NCBI RefSeq assembly: GCF_013294115.1
Contig: NZ_JABSNP010000008.1
Coordinates: 1-64,000, forward strand
Direction: 5' to 3'
Source of the DNA: Hymenobacter caeli
Lineage (GTDB): Bacteria > Bacteroidota > Bacteroidia > Cytophagales > Hymenobacteraceae
Length of the DNA stretch: 64,000 bases
Position 1 is the first letter of the stretch, and each line of letters starts with the position of its first letter. Positions 27,191 to 36,000 of the stretch are shown piece by piece. Made by a program: the position numbers and the translations under genes. Below the pieces are notes generated by a model, which saw only the letters and a list, made by a program, of their open reading frames with translations, searched no databases and was not told the DNA's origin.

Positions 27191-28573
27191 ATGATGCCTT
27201 TGTCGCCATCCGTGGAAACCATCACAGCCCTGATTCAGGAGGGTGAATTCTTCAAGCTCAAACAGCTACTCCGCAACTTCCAACCCGCCGAGCTCGTCAC
27301 GCTCATCGAGAACGAGGACGAGCGGGAGCAGCTCATCATCTTCCGCCTGCTGCCCCTGAGCCTGGCCACGGAAGTATTTGAGTACCTCGACCTGGACGTG
27401 CAGCGGCACTTCCTCGACAACCTGGCCCAGGATAAAATGGCCGACATCCTCAACGAGATGTCGCCGGACGACCGCACCACGCTGCTCGAATTCCTGCCCG
27501 CCAACTTCGTGGCCGAGCTGATTCAGAGCCTTTCGGAGCCCGAGCGCAAGGTGACGCTGGAGCTGCTCGGCTACCCCGAGTACTCGGTGGGCCGGCTGAT
27601 GACGCCCGACTACATCGCCATCCGCGAGAACTGGACCGTGCAGCAGGTGCTCGACTACGTGCGCCAGCACGGCGGGCAGTCCGAAACGCTGAACATGCTG
27701 TACGTGACCGACGCGCACGGCGTGCTGACGGACGACATCCGCATCCGCGAAATTTTACTTTCGGCCCCCACCGTGCGCGTGCGCGACGTGATGGACCGCC
27801 GCTTCGTGCAGCTGCTGGCCGGCCAGGACCAGGAAGACGCCATCGACGTGTTCCGGCGCAACGACCGGGTAGCCCTGCCCGTGGTGAGCGACCAGGGCAT
27901 CCTGCTCGGCATCGTGACGCTCGACGACATCCTCAGCATTCGGGAGCAGGAAGACACCGAAGACATCCAAAAATTCGGCGGCTCGGAGGCCCTGGAGGAG
28001 CCTTACCTCACCATGCCCCTGCTGCGGCTGGTGCAAAAGCGGGCCGGCTGGCTTGTCATCCTCTTTTTGGGCGAGCTGCTGACGGCCTCGGCCATGCAGT
28101 TTTTCGAAGGCGAGCTGAAAAAAGCCATCGTGCTGGTGCAGTTCATCCCCTTGATTATCAGCTCGGGCGGCAACTCGGGCTCGCAGGCCACCTCGCTCAT
28201 CATCCGGGCCATGGCCCTGGGCGAGTTTAAGCTCAGCGACTGGTGGCAGGTGCTGCGCCGCGAAATCGTGGGGGGCCTGCTGCTGGGCATCATTTTGGGC
28301 ATCGTCGGCTTTGGGCGCATCGCCATCTGGCAGAGCATCACGCCCATCTACGGGCCCCACTGGCTGCTGGTGGCCCTCACGGTGGGCTTCGCGCTGGTGG
28401 GCATCGTGCTGTGGGGTTCGCTGGCGGGCTCTATGCTACCGCTCATCCTCAAGAAGCTGGGCCTGGACCCGGCCACCTCCTCCGCGCCCTTCGTGGCCAC
28501 GCTCGTGGACGTGACGGGCCTGATTATCTACTTCTCGGTGGCGCTGCTGGTGCTGCGCGGCACCCTGCTTTGA
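27191..28573 (+). CDS. mgtE: MgtE family magnesium transporter (copy 1)
   Basis: 460 aa. Cytoplasmic MgtE_N superhelical domain (about residues 1-130), two CBS domains (about 133-255) that sense Mg2+, then five transmembrane helices. The pore region has SSGGNSGSQATSLIIRAMALGE and ATSSAPFVATLVDVTGLIIY, carrying the conserved Asp that binds Mg2+. It imports Mg2+ and closes when cytosolic Mg2+ is high. The start is one of two adjacent ATGs. A paralogue lies at 36001-37392. Confidence 0.95.
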   Translation: MMPLSPSVETITALIQEGEFFKLKQLLRNFQPAELVTLIENEDEREQLIIFRLLPLSLATEVFEYLDLDVQRHFLDNLAQDKMADILNEMSPDDRTTLLEFLPANFVAELIQSLSEPERKVTLELLGYPEYSVGRLMTPDYIAIRENWTVQQVLDYVRQHGGQSETLNMLYVTDAHGVLTDDIRIREILLSAPTVRVRDVMDRRFVQLLAGQDQEDAIDVFRRNDRVALPVVSDQGILLGIVTLDDILSIREQEDTEDIQKFGGSEALEEPYLTMPLLRLVQKRAGWLVILFLGELLTASAMQFFEGELKKAIVLVQFIPLIISSGGNSGSQATSLIIRAMALGEFKLSDWWQVLRREIVGGLLLGIILGIVGFGRIAIWQSITPIYGPHWLLVALTVGFALVGIVLWGSLAGSMLPLILKKLGLDPATSSAPFVATLVDVTGLIIYFSVALLVLRGTLL

Positions 28574-28576
28574 CGA

Positions 28577-28630
28577 TGGGTGAAGGGGTGAGTCGGTGAA
28601 TGAGATTACCGCCCCGTCACTCATTCACCC
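28577..28630. repeat. Imperfect inverted repeat of TGGGTGAA-like octamers between mgtE and arfB
   Basis: The left side has octamer words TGGGTGAA, GGGGTGAG, TCGGTGAA (28577-28600). An 11-bp stem with one mismatch joins 28594-28604 to 28620-28630 around a 15-nt loop, and further complementary words follow to about 28647. It separates converging genes, so it may act as a terminator. Confidence 0.6.
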
Positions 28631-28640
28631 ATCCTCCAAC

Positions 28641-29054
28641 TCACTCCAGCCTGCGGCGGTTGGCCTTTTTTTCGCCCTGAATCTTCTTGCCTTCCAGGCG
28701 CTTGCGCACGGCCCCGCGGCTGGGCTTGGTGGCGCGGCGCGGCTTGGGGCGGTGCAGGCTTTTGATTAGCAGCGCGTGGAAGCGGGCCAGCACGATTTCT
28801 TTGTTGCGGAGCTGGCTGCGGTCGTCCTGCGCCGTGAGCAGCAACAGGCCCTCGGCCGTGAGCTGGGGCCCCAGCTTTTCCAGGATAAGCTGCTTTTGCT
28901 CGTCGGTTAGCACCGGCGAATCCAGCAGGTGCCAGCGTAGCTCCACGCGGCTTTCCACCTTGTTCACGTTCTGCCCGCCCGGGCCGCTGGCGCGGCTGGT
29001 TTGGAAGGTGATTTCGGGCAGAAACGCGGCGGCGGGCGGCAGCATGGTTTTCAT
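28641..29054 (-). CDS. arfB: Alternative ribosome-rescue factor ArfB (peptidyl-tRNA hydrolase domain)
   Basis: 137 aa. The GGQ motif is in SGPGGQNVNKVESRVELRW (about residues 24-42), which hydrolyses peptidyl-tRNA. A basic C-terminal tail (KRLEGKKIQGEKKANRRRLE) can enter the empty mRNA channel of stalled ribosomes. The length fits ArfB (YaeJ) rather than full release factors. The start codon lies inside a long inverted repeat (29050-29136), which could affect translation. Confidence 0.95.
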   Translation of the reverse strand: MKTMLPPAAAFLPEITFQTSRASGPGGQNVNKVESRVELRWHLLDSPVLTDEQKQLILEKLGPQLTAEGLLLLTAQDDRSQLRNKEIVLARFHALLIKSLHRPKPRRATKPSRGAVRKRLEGKKIQGEKKANRRRLE

Positions 29055-29136
29055 TTAACAGTTATCAATTAACATTCAACAACCGTTTAAGCAGTCCGAA
29101 CGGCTGTTAAATGTTAATTGATAACTATTAAATGAA
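29050..29136 (-). repeat. 38-bp inverted repeat covering the arfB start codon
   Basis: Arms 29050-29087 and 29099-29136 pair with three mismatches around an 11-nt loop. The repeat fills the whole gap between the KAS III-like gene (stop at 29139) and arfB, and its left arm contains the arfB ATG (29052-29054). The complementary strand reads as heptamer words TTGTTGA, ATGTTAA, TTGATAA, CTGTTAA. It is AT-rich, unlike the surroundings. Confidence 0.9.
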
Positions 29137-29138
29137 TG

Positions 29139-30086
29139 CTACTTCGTCAGCAGCATGGCCCCGTAGGAATAGCCGCCGCCGAATACGGTGATGATGACGT
29201 TGTTGCCGGGGCGCAGCGTGTCCCATACCTCGGCCAGGCCGATGGCGGCCCCGGCGCAACCGGTGTTGCCCAGGCGCTGGATGTTGTTCACGGCCCGCGC
29301 CGGGTCGAGGCCCAGTTGCTTGGTCACGTTCACCGAAATGCGCAGGTTGGCTTGGTGCGGGATGAGGTAGGTGAGGTCGTTGGCCACGAGGTGGTGGCGG
29401 TCGAGCAAGGTTTGCGTCACGCGGGTCATGTAGGTGCAGGCCTGCTGGAACACGTCGCGTCCGTAGGGCATCACGATGCCTTTTTCCACCGGCTTCAGCG
29501 TCACGGCCTCGTCGGCCTTGCCCACGGGGGCCGCCCCGCCGGTGATGACCTCGGCGATGCGCAGCGGCTGGGGCCCCAGCGGCTCCTTGGTGATGAGCAG
29601 GGCCGCCGCGCCGTCGCCCCACAGGTGGCCGGCCATCGTGTCTGCCTCGTTGTTGTAGGCCGTGTTGTGCTCGCTCACCACCACTAGGGCGCGGCGGGCC
29701 TTGCCCATGGCGAAGTAGCCCTCCACAATCTCCACGGCGTTCAGTAGCGACGAGCAGGCCGACGAGATGCTCACCGTCGGGATGTCGTTGATGCCCAGGT
29801 AGCGCTGCACGGCATGGGCCGCGGTAAAAATGGTGTCGTGCGGGGTATAGGTACCGACCACAATGAGGTCAATGTCGGCGGGGTCGAAGCCCGGAATTTT
29901 GGCCAGCAGCGCTTGGGTAGCGGCCACGGCCATGGTGTTGGTGTTTTCGTCGGGGCCCGCTTTGCGGCGCTCGGCAATGCCGGTGCGCTCCATAATCCAG
30001 TCGGAAGCCAACCCGTTGAGTTGGGTAAAATGCTCGTTGGTAACGATGGCCGTTGGCAGATATGCCGCCACGTGGTGTAAGTACAC
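29139..30086 (-). CDS. 3-oxoacyl-ACP synthase III (FabH-like)
   Basis: 315 aa. Thiolase-fold condensing enzyme. Catalytic triad: Cys111 in SISSACSSLLNAVE, His244 in YLIPHQANLRI and Asn274 in RLGNTGCAGAAIGL. FabH joins an acyl-CoA to malonyl-ACP to start fatty-acid synthesis; related enzymes act in other lipid or pigment pathways. The start is the GTG giving MYLHHVAAYLPTAIVTN, since no ATG is near and the upstream frame is Arg/Pro-rich. No other fatty-acid genes are adjacent. Confidence 0.92.
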   Translation of the reverse strand: MYLHHVAAYLPTAIVTNEHFTQLNGLASDWIMERTGIAERRKAGPDENTNTMAVAATQALLAKIPGFDPADIDLIVVGTYTPHDTIFTAAHAVQRYLGINDIPTVSISSACSSLLNAVEIVEGYFAMGKARRALVVVSEHNTAYNNEADTMAGHLWGDGAAALLITKEPLGPQPLRIAEVITGGAAPVGKADEAVTLKPVEKGIVMPYGRDVFQQACTYMTRVTQTLLDRHHLVANDLTYLIPHQANLRISVNVTKQLGLDPARAVNNIQRLGNTGCAGAAIGLAEVWDTLRPGNNVIITVFGGGYSYGAMLLTK

Positions 30087-30278
30087 AGATGATGCCGTTA
30101 GCGAAAGAAAACCCGGGCCGCGGCCCCACGCAGCAGCCCCGGGGCAAAGCGCCCGCAAAAATACGGGGCGGGCCCCGCCCGAGATTGCCCGGCCCGGCCC
30201 GAACGTATCAAAACGCCCGCTGCGCACGTTCATACGCCCGCTGCTGGCCGAAGTTCATCCGGGCCGCGGTACAAGATT

Positions 30279-30839
30279 ATGGCTTTAGCTGGGTTTGAAG
30301 GGCTGAAAAATGCAGGCGGAAACAGGCGGCGCGGGGGCGGGGGGGCCCGGGCCGTCCTCCTGTTGCTGGCGGGGCTGGGGGCCCGCCCCGCGGCGGCCCA
30401 GAAGTACCGCACCGCCGCGGGCCTGCGCTTGGGCAGCCCCTACGGAATCACGGTGCAGCAGGCGGTGGCGTCGCGCCTCACGCTGGAGGGCATTGCCGGG
30501 CTGGCCGCCCGCGAGGTGAGCGGCACGGTGCTGGCCGAGTACCACTTCGGCATTCTAGGGCGCAGCTTGAACTACTACCTCGGGGCGGGCGGCCACCTGG
30601 GCAACAACAAAGACACGGGCCGCTACGGCGGGTTCGACGGCATAGTGGGCATCGAGTACAAAGTGGCTTTCCTGCCCGTCGTGCTCAGCTACGATTTCAA
30701 GCCCAGCGTGGAAATCAACAGCAGCGACTGGGCCCGCTTCCCCACGGCGTTTTCTGTCCGCTACGTGTTCGTCAAGCAGCGCAACAAAACCATTGGCGAG
30801 CGCACCCGGGGCATCTTCCGGGGCCTGCGGGGCGAATAG
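30279..30839 (+). CDS. Small outer-membrane beta-barrel-like protein
   Basis: 186 aa. A basic N-terminus followed by a hydrophobic stretch (about residues 24-40, ending ARPAAAQKY) looks like a signal peptide. The rest alternates short strands with aromatic residues (EYHFGILGRSLNYYLGAG, GIVGIEYKVAFLPVVLSYDF), as in small outer-membrane barrels. No family is recognised with confidence. It converges with the DUF3667 gene, 11 nt apart. Confidence 0.65.
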   Translation: MALAGFEGLKNAGGNRRRGGGGARAVLLLLAGLGARPAAAQKYRTAAGLRLGSPYGITVQQAVASRLTLEGIAGLAAREVSGTVLAEYHFGILGRSLNYYLGAGGHLGNNKDTGRYGGFDGIVGIEYKVAFLPVVLSYDFKPSVEINSSDWARFPTAFSVRYVFVKQRNKTIGERTRGIFRGLRGE

Positions 30840-30850
30840 CGGCCGGGGGC

Positions 30851-31984
30851 CTAAAACAGCGCCACCCCGATGGCCCCTACCGTGAGCAGCGACAGCAGTG
30901 CGGTGAGGCTGTAGGCCACGCCCAGCAGCAGCGACTTGACCACCGTTTTGCGCCAGCTTTGCTGGTAGAAGGTGCGCAGCGCCACGATGAAATACACCGC
31001 CGGCACCAGCAGCAGCAGGTTGCTGAGCCACCCGGGCAGCGCGTTTAGTTTGTCCAGGCCCATCACCAGGCCCAGGAAGATGAACAGGAAACACTGCACG
31101 TGCACGGTAAATATCAGGTGGCCGAGGTAGTAGCGGTGCTGCCGGAAGTAAGCGCCTTTGAGCAGCAGCGCGGCCAGTGGCATCAGCAGAAACAGCATGA
31201 TGGAGCCGCCCCGCAGCAACTGGTGCACCACTTCTTCGCGGGTGGAATCGCGCCAGCGTATCGTGCGGCGCACCGCCAGCCGGCTCATTAAACTGGGCAC
31301 CGCCCCCTTGCTGCGCACCACCGAGTCGACTTGGGCATCGGTGGGGTGGGCGGGCAGCCGTTTTATTTCCGCAAAGGCAATTTGGAAGCCCCCGCCGGCG
31401 CGGGCCGCGGCCACCAGGCGCGCTTGTTCGCGCCGCGCGGCTTTCAAGGCTTTCTGTTGCCCGGGCGTGGCCGGGGCGGCCGCTAGGCTGTCCACTCGGG
31501 CGGCAAAAGCCTTCGTAATGGCTTGGTCAACGCTTTTCCTGGCCGTGCGCTGTGCCTTTGGGCCTTGAAAGAAAGAGATGCTGTCGGAATCGGGGGTTGT
31601 GGCAAGTTTTTTTGTGGCCGCTGGCTCCGCCCTTTTTTCGGCCTCCCCGGCATCTTCGTGCCCCAGCTGGGTGCCCAGCAGCAAAAAGAAGACGAAGCTG
31701 ATGAACACGTACAGCCGGATGGGCGGCACGTAGGGCACCCGGTGCCCGGCCAGGAAGCGCCGCGTCAGCTCGCCGGGCCGAAACAGCAGCAGCTTGGCGG
31801 TGCTGAACACTTTGCCGTCGAAGTGGAAAATACCTTCCAAAAATTCCTCCGCCACGTGGCCAAAGCCGATTTCGACGGCGTGGTTTTGCTGGCCGCAACT
31901 CGGGCAAAACTCGTCGGGCTCGCCGGGCACAAAGGCGTAATCGCAATTGGCGCAGGCGGCCTGTTTGGTAGCGTGGTGGGCCAT
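30851..31984 (-). CDS. DUF3667 domain membrane protein
   Basis: 377 aa. An N-terminal zinc-ribbon-like segment (CANCDYAF then CPSCGQQN, residues about 9-35) is followed by the DUF3667 signature FHFDGKVFSTAKLLLFRPGE and about four or five transmembrane segments separated by a large charged loop (about residues 120-230). Function is unknown. The ATG giving MAHHATKQAACANC is chosen; the frame is open far upstream but that part is antisense to the AsmA-like gene. Confidence 0.85.
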   Translation of the reverse strand: MAHHATKQAACANCDYAFVPGEPDEFCPSCGQQNHAVEIGFGHVAEEFLEGIFHFDGKVFSTAKLLLFRPGELTRRFLAGHRVPYVPPIRLYVFISFVFFLLLGTQLGHEDAGEAEKRAEPAATKKLATTPDSDSISFFQGPKAQRTARKSVDQAITKAFAARVDSLAAAPATPGQQKALKAARREQARLVAAARAGGGFQIAFAEIKRLPAHPTDAQVDSVVRSKGAVPSLMSRLAVRRTIRWRDSTREEVVHQLLRGGSIMLFLLMPLAALLLKGAYFRQHRYYLGHLIFTVHVQCFLFIFLGLVMGLDKLNALPGWLSNLLLLVPAVYFIVALRTFYQQSWRKTVVKSLLLGVAYSLTALLSLLTVGAIGVALF

Positions 31985-32040
31985 GGGCGCGAGCGGAAAA
32001 TACGACCCGCCGGCAAAATGGGCGTCCCGGGCCGTTTGCG

Positions 32041-32048
32041 CAAATATA
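32041..32048 (-). promoter_or_regulatory. Probable -7 box of the DUF3667 gene
   Basis: Minus strand TATATTTG, matching TAnnTTTG, 57 nt upstream of the chosen ATG. It supports the short form of the protein. Confidence 0.55.
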
Positions 32049-32153
32049 TCGTTCGGCCAAGTACTTGGCCCAGGGCTGCGGCAGTACCGAGGGCAAGACC
32101 ATTGGCAACCCTCAGCGGCCCATTTTTCGTAGCAGGGTTCCGAATCTTGCCCC

Positions 32154-34337
32154 ATGCGCAAAGCAGCTTCCCCGGCTATTTCTGTGCCGCCTGCCCCGCC
32201 CCGCCCGTGGGGGCGCTGGCTATTGGCGGGCGGAGCCCTGCTGGTGGGCGGGGCCCTGGTAGCCGCATGGCTGGGCCTTGCCCCCTGGCTGCGCCGCACC
32301 TTGGAACGGCGAGTGGCCAAGCAAACGCACGCGCAGTACCAGTTGACCATTGGCAGCGTGCGGGTCGATTTGCTGGCCCGCGCCGTGCGCTTGCGCGGCC
32401 TTGACCTTCGCCCCGCTGCCCCCACCCTGGCCGATACCCTGCCCCGCTTGCACCTGCGCCTGGCGCGCCTCGACCTGAGCGGCGTGGGGCTTCTGGCACT
32501 GCTACGGGGCCAACCGGTGCCGATCGACAGCCTCGTGCTCGACTCGCTGCGCGTAAACGTGGAGGCCTTGGCGCGGCGGCCCGCCCCCCACCCCGGGGCC
32601 CCGTTCTACCAGCGCCAACCGCTGCGGCTGGGCCACTTGCTGCTGCGGCACGCGGGCGGCAGCTTTGGGCCGGCGGGGGCCCCGGTGGGGCAGTTGCTTT
32701 CGGCCGACATCAGCGCCCGCGATGTGCTGTTCGCCCCGGCGGGCGCGGCCGACGTGCGCCGGTTAGCGTTTGCGGCGGCTTGGCAAGCCACGCTGCACGG
32801 GCTCGCGGGGCGGCTGGGCGGGCACCGCCTGGTGGCCCAACTGGCCAGCTTTTCGAGCCAAAACCACTCGTTTGTTCTTGATTCGCTGCGGGTTGCCCCG
32901 CCCGGGCCGGGGCAGGGCAAGCCAGGAGCGGTGCGGGTGGCCCTGGCACTGCCCCGGTTGGCCCTCTACGGCTTGCAGGCGGCTACCTGGCAGCACGAGC
33001 ACCGCTTCGAAGCCGATTCGGTGCGCTTGCGGGGGCCCCGGCTGACCTTCCGGCCGCCGGCCCAGGCCCCGCCGCCGCTCTGGCAGCTGCTGGCGCCGCT
33101 GTTCAGCCGCGCCGACTTGGGGCGGTTGGCCATCGACAACGGGTACTTGGCCGTGGCCGGTGTGCAGGAACGGCCCGTGGCGCGGCACGTATTTGCCGAA
33201 GCCCGGGGCTTGCGCGTCGATTCGGCCGCGGGGCAGGCGGGGGACCGGCGCATCGTGTACGCCCGGGCCTGGGCCGGGCACACCGGCCGCCTCACCGCCG
33301 TTTTCGATGCCCCGGCGTACCCCGTCAGCGCCGAGCATTTGGTGCTCAACACCGAAGCGCGCACGCTCCGCCTCAGCGCCCTGCAGGTGCGGCCCGCATT
33401 CACGCCCGCCCAGCTTAACCTGCGCAGCGGCTACCAGGTATCGCAGCTAGGGGCCCGCATCGACGCGCTGCTGGCCCAAGAAGTGGATTTTTATGCCCTC
33501 TCCGGCGGTAGCCAGGTGCGCATGGGCCGGCTGGCGGTGGTGCGGCCCTGGGTGCAGCTGGGCAGCGACGGGCGCGGCCCCATCAACCCGCACCGGTCCG
33601 TCATCACCCCCGATGCCATGCGCAACCTCCAGATAGTGGTGGACGTGCGGCGGCTTGATTTGCGCGGTGGCACCGTTTCCACGTACTACCGCAGCCCGCG
33701 CACGCCCCTGGTGGGCAGGCTGCGCATCACCCGCATCGATGGGACGCTGCGCAACGTCAGCAACGACCCGCTCAGGCAGTCGTTCCGGCACCCGCTTACC
33801 GGTTCGGCCACGGCCTACTTGCAGGACAGCTGCCGCATTCAAGCGCAGCTGGTGGCCCCGCTGCTCGACCCCCAGGGCCGCCACCGCCTGTGGGGCACTT
33901 TTGGGCCGGCCCCGTTCGGCATCCTCAACCCCATGACGGTGCCCACGCGGCTGCTCGCTTTTAAAAGCGGCCACGTGCGCCGCGTTCGGTTTGCGCTGAA
34001 TGCCGACCGCCGGCAGGCTACCGGCCGCATGTGGGCCGAATACGAGGGGCTGAAGTTTGCATTCCCGGGCTACAAAAACGGCCAAGTGCAAAAGACCCTG
34101 CTCGGCCGAGTAAAAAATGGCGTGGTCAACGGGTTGGTTGTTCGCGACAACAACCCCCGCCCCAGCGGCCGCCTGGTAGTGGGCAGCATGGCAACGCGGC
34201 GCGAGCTGCGCTTTTCGGTGTTCACGCTGTGGCGGCAAGGCCTAATTATTGGCTTGCTCAACAGCGCCGGTGTACCCGCCAAGCTGGCGCAGCAACTCGG
34301 CCAAAAGCCTGACCAGGGGCCCCTGCCCGGCAAATAA
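32154..34337 (+). CDS. AsmA-like (DUF748-type) membrane-anchored protein
   Basis: 727 aa. One transmembrane helix near the N-terminus (about residues 23-45), then a long periplasmic part made of repeated beta strands and an AsmA-like C-terminal segment. AsmA-like proteins are thought to carry phospholipids across the periplasm or affect outer-membrane assembly. Recognition is by topology and the pattern of short strand repeats (DSLVLDSLRVNVEAL, RLAIDNGYLAVAGV, LQIVVDVRRLDLRGGTVSTY), so the family is likely but not certain. Divergent from the DUF3667 gene. Confidence 0.65.
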   Translation: MRKAASPAISVPPAPPRPWGRWLLAGGALLVGGALVAAWLGLAPWLRRTLERRVAKQTHAQYQLTIGSVRVDLLARAVRLRGLDLRPAAPTLADTLPRLHLRLARLDLSGVGLLALLRGQPVPIDSLVLDSLRVNVEALARRPAPHPGAPFYQRQPLRLGHLLLRHAGGSFGPAGAPVGQLLSADISARDVLFAPAGAADVRRLAFAAAWQATLHGLAGRLGGHRLVAQLASFSSQNHSFVLDSLRVAPPGPGQGKPGAVRVALALPRLALYGLQAATWQHEHRFEADSVRLRGPRLTFRPPAQAPPPLWQLLAPLFSRADLGRLAIDNGYLAVAGVQERPVARHVFAEARGLRVDSAAGQAGDRRIVYARAWAGHTGRLTAVFDAPAYPVSAEHLVLNTEARTLRLSALQVRPAFTPAQLNLRSGYQVSQLGARIDALLAQEVDFYALSGGSQVRMGRLAVVRPWVQLGSDGRGPINPHRSVITPDAMRNLQIVVDVRRLDLRGGTVSTYYRSPRTPLVGRLRITRIDGTLRNVSNDPLRQSFRHPLTGSATAYLQDSCRIQAQLVAPLLDPQGRHRLWGTFGPAPFGILNPMTVPTRLLAFKSGHVRRVRFALNADRRQATGRMWAEYEGLKFAFPGYKNGQVQKTLLGRVKNGVVNGLVVRDNNPRPSGRLVVGSMATRRELRFSVFTLWRQGLIIGLLNSAGVPAKLAQQLGQKPDQGPLPGK

Positions 34338-34366
34338 CCTGCTGTTGCTGAGTAGCGCCGCGGGCC

Positions 34367-35779
34367 CTAGAATTCGACGTGCACGCGCAGGGCCGCGATG
34401 TGCACGGGCCCGGGCAGGCGGCTGGTGTTGTAGCCGGGGTTGAACACAATCTGGTAATCGGGGCTCAGGGCGGCGTGGTAGCGGGGGAAGTCGATGCTGT
34501 AGTACACTTCGCCGATGTATTCCAGGCCGTAGTCCAGGCGGCCGTCGCCGAGGATGAAGCCCGAGCCCCCGGCCGCCAGGTAGGCGCGGTGGTCGGCCGA
34601 GAGGCCATTGGCCACCAGGGCCGCGCCGAGGCGGTCGGTGGGGCGGCGCCAACGGGCCCCGGTGCTGGTAGCCCCCACGCTCAGGCTCTGGTCGATTTCG
34701 GTGAAGGCCCAGGTTTCGTTGTGGCCGTCGTTGTAGCTGAAGCGGCCAAACACGCCGATTTCCTTGCTAATTTCCTGCTCCGCGTTTACGATGAAGCCGT
34801 ACTTGGTGCGGCGCTCGGCGCGGGCGGCCGTCACATCCGGCGCGGAAAAGCCCGCGTCGCGCACGGCCAGGGCGTAGCTGCCCATCGCGGCCTGGTTGCG
34901 GAAGCCCAGCAAGCGCACCGCACCGGGGTGGCCGCGCAGCGCGTAGGGCTTGGTAACTTCCACGGTCGTGGCCTGGGCCTTGCCGTAGTGGAGGTCGAGC
35001 GTGGGGCCGTTGGCATCGGTGGGCATGGAAGTGACGCTGGCGCGCAGGGCCAGGGCGGGCGTCACGTACTCGAGCACGCCCCCCACGGTGTAGCCGCGCA
35101 CGTTGGCCGGGTAGTCCCAGCCGCCGGCGCTCATCAGGCTCCAGTTAAAAAACTGGGTGCGCGGGTCGTGCGAGTAACTGTTCTGGTCGAAGTAATCGGC
35201 GATGCTGAACTTGCCCGCCGTCAGGGACAGGTAGCGGGCCGGGCGGCTGCCCTTGAGCTGGTTAAGGTCGTCCTCGTCGTTTTCCCGGTCGGGGCCCAGG
35301 GCCCAGAGTTGGCGGAAATACAGCCGGGCCAAGTACACCTGCGGCGAAGGGTCACCGATGCGAAACGTCTCGCCGTTGGGAGCCCCGCCGATGCCAGTGG
35401 CCCCGCTCAGGCCGCTGCCGCCGGCTACCTCAGGATTGAAAAACACCGCCGCGCCTTTCCACAGCCGCCGGCCCAGAAACAACGTGGTGGTGAGCGAGAG
35501 CTTGGCATTTTCGCGGGCTTGCAAGCTGTGGTCGCCAGCGTAGCGCGGGCTCAGGTCGTTATGCCACTGCTGAATGACCGTTTGCTGGAAATGCAGGCTC
35601 CAGTTGGCCGTCGAATCGGTTTTTTGACGGGCGGGGGCTTGGGCAGAAGCCGCGGCGGGCTGTTGGCCAGGTGTGGCCGACGCGGGCGGCGTGACCTGGC
35701 CCTGGGCCCGGGCGCGGCCCGCCAGCAGCAGGGCCGCGGCGGCCAGCATGGGCAGCCGCAGAGAGGAATAGCGTGGCAT
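34367..35779 (-). CDS. Carbohydrate-selective porin, OprB-like
   Basis: 470 aa. A signal peptide (about residues 1-26, ending AGRARAQG) is followed by a Pro/Ala/Gln-rich linker and an outer-membrane barrel. OprB-like features include HFQQTVIQQWH near the N-terminus, SLTAGKFSIADYFDQNSYSH, FFNWSLMSAGGWDYPAN and the terminal strand ending in HVEF. It would let sugars or other small solutes cross the outer membrane. The ATG giving MPRYSSLRLP is chosen. Two candidate promoters and a 28-bp palindrome lie upstream. Confidence 0.85.
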   Translation of the reverse strand: MPRYSSLRLPMLAAAALLLAGRARAQGQVTPPASATPGQQPAAASAQAPARQKTDSTANWSLHFQQTVIQQWHNDLSPRYAGDHSLQARENAKLSLTTTLFLGRRLWKGAAVFFNPEVAGGSGLSGATGIGGAPNGETFRIGDPSPQVYLARLYFRQLWALGPDRENDEDDLNQLKGSRPARYLSLTAGKFSIADYFDQNSYSHDPRTQFFNWSLMSAGGWDYPANVRGYTVGGVLEYVTPALALRASVTSMPTDANGPTLDLHYGKAQATTVEVTKPYALRGHPGAVRLLGFRNQAAMGSYALAVRDAGFSAPDVTAARAERRTKYGFIVNAEQEISKEIGVFGRFSYNDGHNETWAFTEIDQSLSVGATSTGARWRRPTDRLGAALVANGLSADHRAYLAAGGSGFILGDGRLDYGLEYIGEVYYSIDFPRYHAALSPDYQIVFNPGYNTSRLPGPVHIAALRVHVEF

Positions 35780-35817
35780 CAAATACAAAAGGTTACCAAT
35801 TGAAGCGCAGGATTTCG

Positions 35818-35825
35818 CAAAGGTA
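35818..35825 (-). promoter_or_regulatory. Candidate -7 box, proximal, for the porin gene
   Basis: Minus strand TACCTTTG, 39 nt upstream of the porin ATG. A second, distal candidate lies at 35906-35913. Confidence 0.5.
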
Positions 35826-35905
35826 GACCCGGCCCCAAGGCCCGCTTTGCACCGGTCAGCCCAGTACAAAGCCATCCACGGGGCCCGGCATTGCGCGAAC
35901 CGGCA

Positions 35906-35947
35906 CAAAAGTATATAAATTTTAGACTAGTCTAAAATTTATTTTTG
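35906..35947. promoter_or_regulatory. 28-bp perfect palindrome flanked by divergent -7 boxes (putative operator)
   Basis: The palindrome spans 35915-35942 with core TTTTAGACTAGTCTAAAA. A minus-strand -7 box TACTTTTG (35906-35913) lies on one side and a plus-strand TATTTTTG (35940-35947) on the other. The minus box would place the palindrome in the -33 region of the porin promoter, where a repressor would block RNA polymerase. The TTAG-N6-CTAA framework resembles DtxR/MntR-family metal-regulator sites (inference). Confidence 0.65.
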
Positions 35948-36000
35948 CCTTTTCTAAAAATAAGCGCCCCCTCTTTTTGGTCTGCCGGCGGGGCACCGCG

